A stretch of 64,000 bases of DNA from Roseibium algicola. Lineage in GTDB: Bacteria > Pseudomonadota > Alphaproteobacteria > Rhizobiales > Stappiaceae. The DNA is taken from the NCBI RefSeq assembly GCF_001999245.1, contig NZ_CP019631.1, positions 62,001 to 126,000 of the forward strand, read 5' to 3'. How positions within the stretch are numbered: position 1 is the stretch's first letter; each line of letters opens with the position of its first letter. Positions 9,404 through 18,473 of this stretch are shown in pieces. A program made the translations under genes and the position numbers. The notes beneath the pieces were generated by a model. The model saw nothing but the letters and a program-made list of their open reading frames with translations, made no database searches and was not told where the DNA came from.

Positions 9404-10362
9404 GCCTGCATCTCCGTTGCAAAGTTTGGAATGATGTTCTCTCGTGCCCATTTCACGGTCCTTTCGAGGCCATCTTGAAGCTTGATTTCCGCTGACCAAC
9501 CAAGGCGTTCGCGGATGCGTTCGGCAGAGACGATCAATTCGACGGGATCGCGGACTTGATCGCTGAATTTCACGAGATCGACGTCGGCGTCGGTCAATTT
9601 GATCAAGGTCCTCATGACCTCGGCGACCGTCGGGGAATCGCCTGTCCCCACATTGACCACCGGTCCGGCACCTTCGGGATTGTCGCCCAGCATCATGAGC
9701 GCCGTGGTGACGTCATCGACATGGATCAGGTCACGGCGATCCAGAGGGCTGCGGACACTCACTTTCTGGCCGGCCAGCAACTGAGTGATGGCGCGCGGGA
9801 TCAAGAAACTTTCCGACTGCCCGGGTCCATAGGTCAGGGCCAACCGTGCGGTAACGGCAAAAAACGGAAGTCGCGGTTGCGCCATCTCCAGATAATGCGT
9901 CCCGGCCAGGAGTGAGGCGGCATAGGATCCGCCCGGTCTTTCTCGCTCGGTTTCTGTAAAGGGTGTCGGACAGTCCCCGTATTCGGCGATCGTCCCCGTC
10001 CTGACGAAAGTCCGGGGCGGGCAATCGCAAGCGGCAAGGCCCGAAAGCAGCGCGATCAGCGGCGAGACGTTCTCCTCGACGCTGTCGGCGAGATCCTGCA
10101 AGTCCGGCCGGTTTTCGAAACGGGTACGCGCACCCACATGGAAAACGATCTCCGGCCTGGCTTTTGCCAGACAGCTGTGAAGAGCCCGAGCGTCGGTGAC
10201 GTCGAGCCTGTAGAGGCCAACGCGCGACGCGATATCGGCGATCCGGCCCGTGGACGAACAGGGCCGCAAGATCACACTGACCTCGTCACCTCGCTTCAGG
10301 CAGGCCCGGGTCAGGTTTGATCCTATAAAACCGGAAGCTCCGGTTATGAGAACGCGCGCCAT
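9400..10362 (-). CDS. NAD-dependent epimerase/dehydratase (extended SDR), atypical active site
   Basis: The 320-residue protein opens with the Rossmann motif VLITGASGFIGSNL and contains VRTGTIAEYG and a C-terminal substrate domain, as in nucleotide-sugar reductases and epimerases. The catalytic YxxxK motif reads YAASL (Y147, L151), so the lysine expected for hydride-transfer chemistry is leucine. Given its neighbours (RfbF/G, an RfbH-like dehydratase and a C-methyltransferase), a role as 4-ketoreductase or epimerase for a CDP-deoxysugar is likely. The missing lysine leaves open a reduced or altered activity. Confidence 0.8.
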   Translation of the reverse strand: MARVLITGASGFIGSNLTRACLKRGDEVSVILRPCSSTGRIADIASRVGLYRLDVTDARALHSCLAKARPEIVFHVGARTRFENRPDLQDLADSVEENVSPLIALLSGLAACDCPPRTFVRTGTIAEYGDCPTPFTETERERPGGSYAASLLAGTHYLEMAQPRLPFFAVTARLALTYGPGQSESFLIPRAITQLLAGQKVSVRSPLDRRDLIHVDDVTTALMMLGDNPEGAGPVVNVGTGDSPTVAEVMRTLIKLTDADVDLVKFSDQVRDPVELIVSAERIRERLGWSAEIKLQDGLERTVKWARENIIPNFATEMQA

Positions 10363-10371
10363 AGTTCTGCC

Positions 10372-11616
10372 TCAGGGAACGATTTTCGGCACCGGAAGGG
10401 GAACGATGAACTTGCCGCCCTTCGCTTCGAATTCGGCCATCTGCTCGCGGATTTCATCCAGGAAATTCCACGCAAGAACCAGCAGGTAATCGGGTTGCCT
10501 TTCGGCTACGGCTTCCGGCGAGAGAACTGGAATATGCATGCCCGGAGAGAAGAGACCCTGTTTCAGCGTGTTCCTGTCGACCAGGAAATCGAGTGTCTCC
10601 GTGCCGATCCCGAAAAAGTTGAGCAATGTATTGCCCTTGGCGGGAGCGCCGTAGCCTGCAATTGATTTGCCTTCTGCCTTCAATTCCGCCAGTAGCCCGG
10701 TCAGATCGTTGCGTATCTGGTGAACCCGCTCGGCGAAATCCTGATAGGTCGCGGCCTCCGTCATGCCGGCCTGGCGTTCATCTTCAAGCATCTCGTCGAC
10801 GATTGCCGCGCGTTCCACCTTCACGGCGGCCGGTTGCATGAATACGCGCATCGAGCCTCCGTGCACCGGAAGCTTGGTGACATCGACCACATCGAGGCCG
10901 ACGCTTTCGCCCAAACGAACAATCGAAAGCAGGCTCAGTTCCGACAGATGCTCATGGTAGACATTGTCGAATTCATTGGTCTCGAGGATCTCCTTGCCCC
11001 ACGGTACCTCGATGATGAAGACACCGTCGTCGTCGAGAAGCATCAGCACGCCCTCGGTGAAGCCGTGCAAGTCATCGATATGGTTGAAGGTGTTCGAAGT
11101 CGTGATCACGGCGGCGGGACCTTCGGACGCCCTCAATTCCGCTGCCGTCTCGGGGTTGAAGAATGCCGTGTGCACCCTCACGCCGCGCTCCTGCGCAATT
11201 GTCGCAAGGTTCGCAGCCGGGTCCACACCAAGCGTCTTGCCGCCCAGCCGGTTGGCGTGGGACAGCATGAGCCCGTCGTTGCAGCCGATATCGACGATCA
11301 GCCCACCGTTCGCCTTGCTAACGGCAACCTCCGCAAGCTCCGCGAAATGGGAATGCATCGTCGCGGCGCCGGAAGGCACATAAAGGTAGTTGGTGAAGAA
11401 ATCGGCCGGCACCTGATCCGCAACCTGGATCAAGCCGCAATCGAGGCAGGCTTGCGTGTTGAGCGGAAAGGCAACCTGGGGCTGGTCGCGATCAGCCGCG
11501 CTGGCAAACAAGTTGGCCGGCGGATGGGCTCCCATGGGAAGGAACAGCAAAAGATCCTCGGAACCGCAGGTTCTGCAGGTACGGCGAATGGACTTGTCTA
11601 GCTCGAATTTATTCAT
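10372..11616 (-). CDS. Sugar C-methyltransferase (SAM-dependent, zinc-binding N-domain)
   Basis: The product (about 414 residues from ATG 11616; a TTG three codons upstream is a second possible start) has three parts. An N-terminal zinc domain has paired CxxC motifs (CRTC and CLDC). A Rossmann methyltransferase domain contains VDIGCNDGLMLSHA and TSNTFNHIDDLHGF. The C-terminal domain starts at YGAPAKGNTLLNFFGIG. This order is that of NDP-hexose C-methyltransferases such as TylC3. It would add a methyl branch to a keto-deoxysugar, here presumably the CDP-linked intermediate made by the three genes upstream. The exact carbon methylated cannot be read from sequence. Confidence 0.87.
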   Translation of the reverse strand: MNKFELDKSIRRTCRTCGSEDLLLFLPMGAHPPANLFASAADRDQPQVAFPLNTQACLDCGLIQVADQVPADFFTNYLYVPSGAATMHSHFAELAEVAVSKANGGLIVDIGCNDGLMLSHANRLGGKTLGVDPAANLATIAQERGVRVHTAFFNPETAAELRASEGPAAVITTSNTFNHIDDLHGFTEGVLMLLDDDGVFIIEVPWGKEILETNEFDNVYHEHLSELSLLSIVRLGESVGLDVVDVTKLPVHGGSMRVFMQPAAVKVERAAIVDEMLEDERQAGMTEAATYQDFAERVHQIRNDLTGLLAELKAEGKSIAGYGAPAKGNTLLNFFGIGTETLDFLVDRNTLKQGLFSPGMHIPVLSPEAVAERQPDYLLVLAWNFLDEIREQMAEFEAKGGKFIVPLPVPKIVP

Positions 11617-11780
11617 TTTTTTCAATCGCTCTTAAAATGACTTGCATTGTCAGGTTCAGGTTCACTGCGAATTCCGCCAGGCAGAATTCGCGGCAATTCA
11701 AGCTTTCGGCGCCGCTCCTCCCCGAAAGTCCCTGCCCATCGCCCGACAGGCACCTCCTGAAGGGTGCGGTAGGCTTGGCG

Positions 11781-13013
11781 TCATCCCACCCTCTCGTTGC
11801 CCGCTGCCATGGCACCGAAGCCGGCGGAAAACCGGTTCAGGAAATCGGATACGCGCGCGTGCATGTATTCGACGTGATCGTCGTTGAGGCCGTGATGGCA
11901 GGCCAGAAGGATGCCGCCACGCATCACCTTGTCGGCGATCGGATAGCCTGACGGATCGACGCGGCAGTCGATGTTCTTCATTGCCGGCTGGCGCAGAATA
12001 TTGCCGGTGAAGACCGGACGGGTCTGGATGTCGGCCTTTTCGAGATAGATCTGAAGCTCGCGCCTGGTAAACGGCGCGTCGTCCCGAATTGTCAGCGGGA
12101 AAGCCAGCCATCCCGTCCTGGCACCTTCCAACTGGCGCGGCAGGACAAACCAGTCTTCATAGTCGGCGAAGAACCGCTTGTGGGCTTCAAAATGCCGTTC
12201 GCGCACTGCAATGTTGTGTTGCAGCTTACCGAGTTGCACGAGGCCGAACGCCGCGCTGATTTCCGAAGGCTCCAGATTGTACCCCAGCGCTTCGAAGACG
12301 AACTTTGCGTCATATTCGATGTCATCAAGCCGGACATTGAACCGGTTCTCGATTGCTTCCGATTCAACAAAGAGCGATGAACTGCGTCCCCACGAACGCA
12401 GCAACAAAGCCTTGCGCGCCAGCTCGGGGGTGTTGACGCAAAGCATGCCGCCGTTGCCGGCTCCGTTGATGACGTGCGAACCGTAAAAGCTCGTCGTCGA
12501 GACATCCGAGTAGATACCCGTGCTTTCACCGGAAATCGTCGCGCCCAGAGTATCGGCACTGTCTTCGATCACCTTGAGGCCGTGGGCATCGGCGATCTCG
12601 CGAATGCGCTTCCAGTTCGGCAGATTGCCGATCAGGGACGGGATCATCACTGCGGAAGTCGCAGGTGTGATCATGCGTTCGATGGCTGTCTCGTCGATGT
12701 TGTAGGTGCCCTCGGCAGCGTCGACGAATGCCGGCACAAGGCCCTGACGCACAAGCGGGGCAACCGTGGTGGCAAAAGTCAGCGCCGGTGTGATGACCTC
12801 GCTGCCCTTGGGTAGATCGAGGATCTCCACGGCCAGGTAATTGGCCGAAGAACCCGAGTTGACCATGATCCCGAAGTTCTTGCTGAAAAGCTCGGCGACC
12901 TTCTGTTGCATGTCACGGACACGCGGACCCATCTGGGTCGAGGTCTTGAGCACTTCGACCACGGCGTCGATCTCTTCCTGTCCGTGTACTGTCTGACCGT
13001 AATTAACTCGCAT
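11781..13013 (-). CDS. RfbH/ColD-like PLP-dependent sugar 3-dehydratase
   Basis: The 410-residue protein is a DegT/DnrJ/EryC1-fold enzyme. The PLP-binding lysine is histidine: the motif is TSFYGSHVINGAGNGGM with H180, the hallmark of 3-dehydratases (E1/RfbH and ColD) rather than transaminases. E1/RfbH enzymes also carry a [2Fe-2S] cysteine cluster after the GRDCWC-like segment; here that segment reads SWGRSSSLFVESEA with no cysteines, so the iron-sulfur ligands are absent. With rfbF and rfbG next to it, it probably removes the 3-hydroxyl of CDP-4-keto-6-deoxyglucose, perhaps by ColD-like chemistry (inference). Confidence 0.85.
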   Translation of the reverse strand: MRVNYGQTVHGQEEIDAVVEVLKTSTQMGPRVRDMQQKVAELFSKNFGIMVNSGSSANYLAVEILDLPKGSEVITPALTFATTVAPLVRQGLVPAFVDAAEGTYNIDETAIERMITPATSAVMIPSLIGNLPNWKRIREIADAHGLKVIEDSADTLGATISGESTGIYSDVSTTSFYGSHVINGAGNGGMLCVNTPELARKALLLRSWGRSSSLFVESEAIENRFNVRLDDIEYDAKFVFEALGYNLEPSEISAAFGLVQLGKLQHNIAVRERHFEAHKRFFADYEDWFVLPRQLEGARTGWLAFPLTIRDDAPFTRRELQIYLEKADIQTRPVFTGNILRQPAMKNIDCRVDPSGYPIADKVMRGGILLACHHGLNDDHVEYMHARVSDFLNRFSAGFGAMAAGNERVG

Positions 13014-13043
13014 GTGTCAATTTCTCCGGTGATCTCGCGCTGT

Positions 13044-14180
13044 CTATTCAGCGACCATCGCGTAGCGCGTGAGACTGCTGCCAGCCATCAGGGCGCTGTA
13101 GCCGGCAAGCTGCTGTTCGGTGCAGTCGCTCATGTCGTCGCCAAGCGCGTGTGCCTTGTACCAGTCGATTGTCATTCCGATTGCCTCGGCAAGCCTGAGC
13201 TGCGGCCGCCATCCGAGGCGGGTGCGGGCCTTGGTGCTGTCGAGGCGCAAAATGCCGGCCTCGTGCAGGGCTGATGACGTTCCCGCCTGCTGCTCCGGAA
13301 AACGAACCTCCGGGGCGCCTTGCCCCCAGGCTGTCCGCACCATCTGCATCAGCTCGCGCACATTGACCGTGCTTTCGAGCTCGGGACCGAAATTCCAGGC
13401 GCCTGCAAACTCGGAGCCGTCCTCGACAAGCCGAGCCGCAAGCTGGAGATAGCCCGAAAGCGGCTCCAGTACGTGTTGCCACGGGCGCACCGCCTCGGGG
13501 CTGCGGATCTCGAGCGGAACGCCGGTTGACGCTGCCCGCACGATGTCCGGCACCAGCCGCTCCTCACCCCAGTCACCTCCGCCAATGACGTTGCCGGCCC
13601 TGGCCGTGGCCAGCTGCGGTCCGTTGCTATCGGCGAAATAGGCGTGGCGGTAAGCTTGCGCCACAAGTTCGGTACACGCCTTCGACGCGCTGTAGGGGTC
13701 GTGGCCACCAAGCGGGTCGATCTCTCGGTAGCCCCAGGTCCATTCGCGGTTGTCGTAACACTTGTCGGTGGTGATCACGACGACAGCGCGCAGCGAAGGC
13801 ATCTGGCGAACCGCATCCAGGACGTTGGCCGTTCCCGACACGTTGGTTGCAAAGGTTTCCGCCGGATGCCTGTACGAATGGCGCACCAGGGGCTGGGCAG
13901 CCAGATGGAATACGATCTCCGCATCCACGCCGCGCAGAGCTTCCTGTAACGCTCCCCGATCCCGGATGTCGGCAATCCGGCTGTCCATGCGATCGGCGAG
14001 ACCGCACGATTTGAAGACACCCGGTCCTTCACTGGGTGGCAGGGACAGGCCAACGACATCGGCTCCCAGGTGCAGCAGCCAGGCCGAAAGCCAGCCGCCC
14101 TTGAACCCTGTGTGGCCTGTGACGAGAACCCGGCGGCCGGCGAAAGCTCGGCCAATATGAGGATCGATAAACTCGGACAT
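13044..14180 (-). CDS. rfbG: CDP-glucose 4,6-dehydratase
   Basis: From the ATG at 14180 the product is 378 residues and begins with an extended-SDR nucleotide fold (RVLVTGHTGFKGGWLSAWLL), followed by TTDKCYDNREW and the catalytic YSASK. These are the signature segments of CDP-glucose 4,6-dehydratase, which makes CDP-4-keto-6-deoxyglucose from CDP-glucose with bound NAD. The chosen start lies 10 bp after the rfbF stop. The frame is open for 27 codons upstream, but those overlap the end of rfbF and look non-native. Sits between rfbF and the rfbH-like gene in the standard 3,6-dideoxyhexose gene order. Confidence 0.93.
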   Translation of the reverse strand: MSEFIDPHIGRAFAGRRVLVTGHTGFKGGWLSAWLLHLGADVVGLSLPPSEGPGVFKSCGLADRMDSRIADIRDRGALQEALRGVDAEIVFHLAAQPLVRHSYRHPAETFATNVSGTANVLDAVRQMPSLRAVVVITTDKCYDNREWTWGYREIDPLGGHDPYSASKACTELVAQAYRHAYFADSNGPQLATARAGNVIGGGDWGEERLVPDIVRAASTGVPLEIRSPEAVRPWQHVLEPLSGYLQLAARLVEDGSEFAGAWNFGPELESTVNVRELMQMVRTAWGQGAPEVRFPEQQAGTSSALHEAGILRLDSTKARTRLGWRPQLRLAEAIGMTIDWYKAHALGDDMSDCTEQQLAGYSALMAGSSLTRYAMVAE

Positions 14181-14190
14181 GGTCGTCGTC

Positions 14191-14997
14191 TCAGATCGCG
14201 AGTGCCGGCATATTGGCTGGCATTTCCTCATTGAACCGCAACCACGGCGGCGGAAGCTCATCGCACAGCGAATTGAGCGTGTCCCGATCGCGCACGGTAT
14301 CCATCGGATGCCAGAAACCGTCGTGACGATACGCCATCAGTTCGCCGTCCTTGGCCATCTGGGTCAGGGGCGACTGCTCGAGCGGTTCGGCATCATCGAC
14401 CATGTAATCCAGAACACCCGGTTCGAACACGAAGTAGCCGCCGTTGATCCAGGTGTCGCGCTTGCGAACCTTTTCCGTAAACGCGAAGACCCGATCACCC
14501 TTGAGTTCGATGTTGCCGAAGCGTGCAGGCGGCTGAACGGCGGTGACGGTGGCAAGCTTTCCATGTGACTTGTGGAAGTCGAGCAGGGCGTTGATGTCGA
14601 TATTGCCCAGACCGTCCGAATAGGTGCACATGAAGGTTTCGTTGTTGAGCCAGTCACGCAGCCTGCGAATGCGGCCACTGGTCATCGTGTGGGAACCGGT
14701 GTCGACAACGCAGACGTTCCAGCCGCCCGGTTCCGACGGTACGAGACGCAGCTTTCCTGTATCCACCGAAACGGAAATATTGTTGGCAATAAGATGGTAG
14801 TTGGCGAAGAACTGTTTAATCAGCAACGCCTTGTAACCGGCCGCAACAACGAAGTCGCGATGGCCGAAATGACTGTAAATATCCATGACGCGAGCGATGA
14901 TCGGTCGACCACCGACCTCGACCATCGGCTTGGGAATGGTGACTGTTTCTTCAGCCAGGCGTGAGCCTAATCCTCCGGCAAGAAGTACGGTTTGCAT
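14191..14997 (-). CDS. rfbF: Glucose-1-phosphate cytidylyltransferase
   Basis: The 268-residue protein opens with MQTVLLAGGLGSRLAEET and continues with IPKPMVEVGGRPI, the nucleotide-binding and signature motifs of sugar-1-phosphate nucleotidyltransferases. The CSDGLGNID-type metal segment (TYSDGLGNIDI) and the VTAVQPPARFG segment are typical of the CTP-using RfbF group. It converts CTP and glucose-1-phosphate into CDP-glucose, the entry step for the CDP-sugar module that follows. The start at 14997 has GGGAGAAG just upstream; the open frame further upstream is discarded. Confidence 0.93.
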   Translation of the reverse strand: MQTVLLAGGLGSRLAEETVTIPKPMVEVGGRPIIARVMDIYSHFGHRDFVVAAGYKALLIKQFFANYHLIANNISVSVDTGKLRLVPSEPGGWNVCVVDTGSHTMTSGRIRRLRDWLNNETFMCTYSDGLGNIDINALLDFHKSHGKLATVTAVQPPARFGNIELKGDRVFAFTEKVRKRDTWINGGYFVFEPGVLDYMVDDAEPLEQSPLTQMAKDGELMAYRHDGFWHPMDTVRDRDTLNSLCDELPPPWLRFNEEMPANMPALAI

Positions 14998-15109
14998 TTT
15001 TCTTCTCCCTGATTGTCTAAACACTGAAAACAACATCTTGGTGTGAAACGAAGTCAGCCCGACTGAAACGATCGCACTGACAAAACATTGAGAGCCACAG
15101 ACCGGCGGC

Positions 15110-16762
15110 TCAGTCCTGGCCTCCCGTTGTTCGAACAAAAAGGCGGCCTTCTCCGTAACGGTTGCTCAGTTCGGCAACCGGAACTTCCAGGTAGTTGTTT
15201 GCCCGCACATACTCGAGCATCGGCGCTTCAAGGTCGGGGTCGTAGCCAACGAGGATGGCGGCCGGAGGCTGTTTGCCGAACAGATCTCCCAGACCGTCGG
15301 CGCCGACCATCCGATAGAAAGCGGCAAGTTCGGCGTCCGTGTAAGGCGCGATCCGGTACGCGAACTGACCGGAGGCAAATTCCGGATAGATGTCGAGACC
15401 GGCTTCCATGGGGTAAAGCGGCATGAAGGTTGCCACAGGGCCTTCAGGCACATTGTGCGAGGCCAGCGCCTGCTGCAATTCCTGGCCGCCGCGAACCAGG
15501 CGTGCGGAGGTAAAGTCATCAGGTTTGGCAAGGCTTGCGAGCCCGGGCATGAGCCGCGGAAGCGTGATGACGAGCATGACAAACATGCTGGCACAAAGAA
15601 CCGGCACCACTTGCTGACGGTCCTGTGTTCCGATCTGCCGGTAAAGCAACGCACCAAGGATCGGAAGGCAGACCAGCGGCTGAATGTAATACTGCGGAAA
15701 ACCGGGTGTCGGAACGAAGCTTAGAACGGCAGCAAGAGCCGTGACTGCGAGGACGACAACAATCTGTCCAAGACATTTGCCGTCCTGCCGTTCACCTTTG
15801 TGCCCTGCCCGGAGCGACATCCAGAACAGGTAAACCAGCACTGTTGCAAGGATCAGAGAACCACCTGCCAGCCAGGCTCCGAACGCGAGCTGCAACTTGC
15901 CGCCAAGCCCCATCGCCAGGCCGGGTTCGCTGGCGGCGTTCGCCGTCCAGTAGGCGATGTGCGGGCCAGTATGAAATGACAGAACATGCGCAAGAAAGAG
16001 CTGCGGATCGTCCAGCAGATACCAGAAGACGGGCAAGGCTCCGACCAGCCCGCCGGCGGCGAGCGGAAGAACAGTTCCGGTCAGGCGTGTGCGCAAGGAA
16101 ATACGTGCCGGAAGCAGGAAGGCGGCAAGCGCGACCGGGGGAATGAAGACCACCGCACTGACCTTGCTGCCTGCTGCGAGCGAAAGGCACATTCCGGCAA
16201 CGAAGATCAGGCTGGATCGCGGCCGCTGTTCCATGGTCTCGACCACGAAAAGGCCTAGCCCCAGCAACGCAAACGGCAGCGGCAGCAGGTTGTTGGTCGC
16301 GGCCATGCCGGCCTGGCCGAGCAACGGATCCGCGGCGAGAATGGCCACGGCCGAGAACAGTGCCAGCAGCCAGGATCGCGAGATGCGCAGCGTGGTCCAG
16401 ACAATCGCAAGGATCAGCAGCACCCAAAGAAGAAAGACGCCTATCCTTGCCGCGCCCAGCAAACCCTGATCGCCGAAGACGATATGCATGGAGTGGAAGA
16501 ACCAGGCGACATTCGGCACATGATTGAAGAAGACGTCCTGGTATAGCTGCCAGTCCGGCATATATTGCGCGGGGGGAACGAACATCATCTCGTCCCGCCG
16601 CAAACCGAAGGTCATCAGCCTGCCGTAAAGAGCGCCAAGCAGCAGCGCGACTCCCGCAACCGACGCCACACTGACTGCAAGGCGCAGCCATTTCTGACGG
16701 TGTCCGACATGTGAAGCCTGATCAACCGCGGCGGCCAATTGGTTGGACTGCAGGACACTCAT
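15110..16762 (-). CDS. GT39/ArnT-like polytopic membrane protein
   Basis: The 550-residue product has about 11 hydrophobic helices followed by a soluble C-terminal domain of roughly 130 residues. An acidic loop after the first helix reads RLMTFGLRRDEMMFVPPA, placed like the catalytic acidic loop of GT-C enzymes such as ArnT and protein mannosyltransferases. These use polyprenyl-phosphate sugars to glycosylate a target on the periplasmic side. The gene is coupled (ATGA) to a GtrA-like gene upstream, a pairing that supports a Gtr-style side-chain glucosylation route. Donor and target are not known. Confidence 0.7.
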   Translation of the reverse strand: MSVLQSNQLAAAVDQASHVGHRQKWLRLAVSVASVAGVALLLGALYGRLMTFGLRRDEMMFVPPAQYMPDWQLYQDVFFNHVPNVAWFFHSMHIVFGDQGLLGAARIGVFLLWVLLILAIVWTTLRISRSWLLALFSAVAILAADPLLGQAGMAATNNLLPLPFALLGLGLFVVETMEQRPRSSLIFVAGMCLSLAAGSKVSAVVFIPPVALAAFLLPARISLRTRLTGTVLPLAAGGLVGALPVFWYLLDDPQLFLAHVLSFHTGPHIAYWTANAASEPGLAMGLGGKLQLAFGAWLAGGSLILATVLVYLFWMSLRAGHKGERQDGKCLGQIVVVLAVTALAAVLSFVPTPGFPQYYIQPLVCLPILGALLYRQIGTQDRQQVVPVLCASMFVMLVITLPRLMPGLASLAKPDDFTSARLVRGGQELQQALASHNVPEGPVATFMPLYPMEAGLDIYPEFASGQFAYRIAPYTDAELAAFYRMVGADGLGDLFGKQPPAAILVGYDPDLEAPMLEYVRANNYLEVPVAELSNRYGEGRLFVRTTGGQD

Positions 16763-17187
16763 TGCTGTGCGTCCTTTCTGCCCGCCCGCACGCCGAGGGC
16801 GCGGGCAACAAGAATATAGGACAGGGCCACGACAGGCGGCAGCGACAGGAGCTGGGCACCGAGCGCAGGTATCCCGGCGCCGGTCAGGACCGCAAGCAAC
16901 AGGGCGTTGAATGCATAGGCTGCCACATAGGCGAGGCCGTAGAGTGGAAGCCTGCCAAAGCCGCTGACACCGAAAACAAACCGGGCATGGATGGAATAGT
17001 TCCAGAGGACCCCGAGACCGAACTGCGCCACGAGAGCGACCTGCGGGTGCACACCTGCAAGGACGAGGATTGCGAAGACCCCGTATCCGAACGCTGTATT
17101 GATTATGCCGGCGCCAAGAAAACGCACGACCCGGGAAGTCATCAGGTCGGAGAATGCCGTGCGGGCCGTTGTGACGGACTGCGTCAT
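16759..17187 (-). CDS. GtrA-like membrane protein
   Basis: The 142-residue product has four predicted membrane helices and the GtrA-family opening VRFLGAGIINTAFGYGVFAIL. GtrA proteins help flip polyprenyl-phosphate-linked sugars across the inner membrane. Its start overlaps the stop of the upstream GT4 gene and its stop overlaps the start of the GT39-like gene, so all three should be translated together. The GT2 of GtrB type at 8414-9403 could supply the lipid-linked sugar (inference). Confidence 0.88.
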   Translation of the reverse strand: MTQSVTTARTAFSDLMTSRVVRFLGAGIINTAFGYGVFAILVLAGVHPQVALVAQFGLGVLWNYSIHARFVFGVSGFGRLPLYGLAYVAAYAFNALLLAVLTGAGIPALGAQLLSLPPVVALSYILVARALGVRAGRKDAQQ

Positions 17188-18473
17188 GGGAGGGCTACCT
17201 CCGAGACCTGGCAGACCAGTTCGGCTTCGGCCGGAGAACCCAGGCTACGCGAGCCGGAAGCATATCGGACGGCTTCGATGCCCATGAGCTGCATCAGCCT
17301 GGCATTCACCCGGTGAATATCATTCTTGCTGCAAACGAGCGCCCGGGCGGCCGCTCCCATCTTTGCAGCCTGCGCCGGTGTTTCGATGAAGCTTTTCATC
17401 GCTGCGGCGAGAGCCTGAACATCACCGCGCGGGACGACGAAACCGGAAACACCGTGTTCTATCGTCTCTCCGCACCCCGGCGCATCGGTGGTGATGACAG
17501 CGCGCCCGCAGGACATGGCTTCGAGAATGGAACGCGGAATGCCTTCCCGCAGCGACGTCGGAAGAACCAGCACGCTGCTCGCCTGAAGGAAGGGGACGAC
17601 ATCGTTTGTCGCGCCGCGATATCGCAGCAATCCTTCGCTTTGCCAGGCGTCGAGCTGCTCTGGTTCGATCGCATCCGGATTACTGTCGGTCGGGCCCAGG
17701 ATGTCGAGCTCGAATTCGAGCCCCTGCGCCTTGAGGAGCTTGGCGGCTTCGGCAAGAAGAGCAAGCCCCTTGGACCGAAGCAGCCGCCCCACGAACAGGA
17801 AGCGGACTGGTCCCTGCGGAACAGGTGTCGCCGAAAAGCGTGCGGTGTCTACGCCTGAACCCGGAATGTCGTGAAGAGGCACCTGGTCCGGTATCAGCCG
17901 ATAGTTCCGGATATCCCGGCGGTCCGCACTGTTGTAGCAGAAAGCCGCGGTAAGTTTGCGCAGTGCCATCCGGTGCAGCAATACGGAGGCGCTACGGACA
18001 TAGCGTCTGCGTCCGGTTGGATTTTCTTCCATGAAGGCATATCCAAGCCCGGTGAACAGCGCGTAGCGGGACCGGATGCCGACCAGCTGTGCTGCAAGGC
18101 AGGCATAAACGATCGGCTTCATTGTATATGCGAGGACGAGTTCCGGCTTTTCCTCGCGAAGTGCACGAATGAGAGCCCAGAGGCTGACAAGATCGCTGAA
18201 GGGGTTCGTCCCTGTGCGTTTCATGGGGATTTCGCGATGAGCGATCCCGTTCTCCTCCAGAATTCTGGCGGTCTCGGCATCGATCTCGGCGGCGAAAGCG
18301 GTCACTTCATAGCCGTTTGCCTGGAAGCGCCGCATGAGATCCAGCCGGAAATTGACCAGCGAATACCCCAGGCTACCGACGACCACAGCCCGCCGACGGC
18401 GCCCGGAAGACCCTGTCCCCGACTTGGAAGACACACTGACCGCGTAGTCCATATGGTTGGCAGAAGCGCTCAT
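17184..18473 (-). CDS. Glycosyltransferase family 4
   Basis: The 429-residue protein has a low-complexity N-terminus of about 25 residues and then a GT-B fold: VVGSLGYSLVNFRLDLMRRF, a second domain starting at RFLFVGRLLRSKGLALLAEA, and the EX7E motif in PTSLREGIPRSILEAMSCG. Similar enzymes work directly after the first sugar in O-antigen and capsule assembly. The start shares its last base with the stop of the dehydratase gene. An alternative start at the internal methionine (MDYAVSV) is possible. Confidence 0.9.
   Translation of the reverse strand: MSASANHMDYAVSVSSKSGTGSSGRRRRAVVVGSLGYSLVNFRLDLMRRFQANGYEVTAFAAEIDAETARILEENGIAHREIPMKRTGTNPFSDLVSLWALIRALREEKPELVLAYTMKPIVYACLAAQLVGIRSRYALFTGLGYAFMEENPTGRRRYVRSASVLLHRMALRKLTAAFCYNSADRRDIRNYRLIPDQVPLHDIPGSGVDTARFSATPVPQGPVRFLFVGRLLRSKGLALLAEAAKLLKAQGLEFELDILGPTDSNPDAIEPEQLDAWQSEGLLRYRGATNDVVPFLQASSVLVLPTSLREGIPRSILEAMSCGRAVITTDAPGCGETIEHGVSGFVVPRGDVQALAAAMKSFIETPAQAAKMGAAARALVCSKNDIHRVNARLMQLMGIEAVRYASGSRSLGSPAEAELVCQVSEVALP

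Noticed and set aside
8243..9478. 411-codon plus-strand open frame
   Set aside because: Antisense to the GT2 and GT4 genes; composition is that of a high-GC shadow frame.
10720..11601. 293-codon plus-strand open frame
   Set aside because: Lies wholly opposite the C-methyltransferase gene and shows histidine/arginine-rich shadow composition.
11609..11815. Possible 68-aa gene between the C-methyltransferase and the RfbH-like gene
   Set aside because: It overlaps the starts/ends of both neighbours out of frame and has no motif; the 160-bp gap is better read as a spacer.
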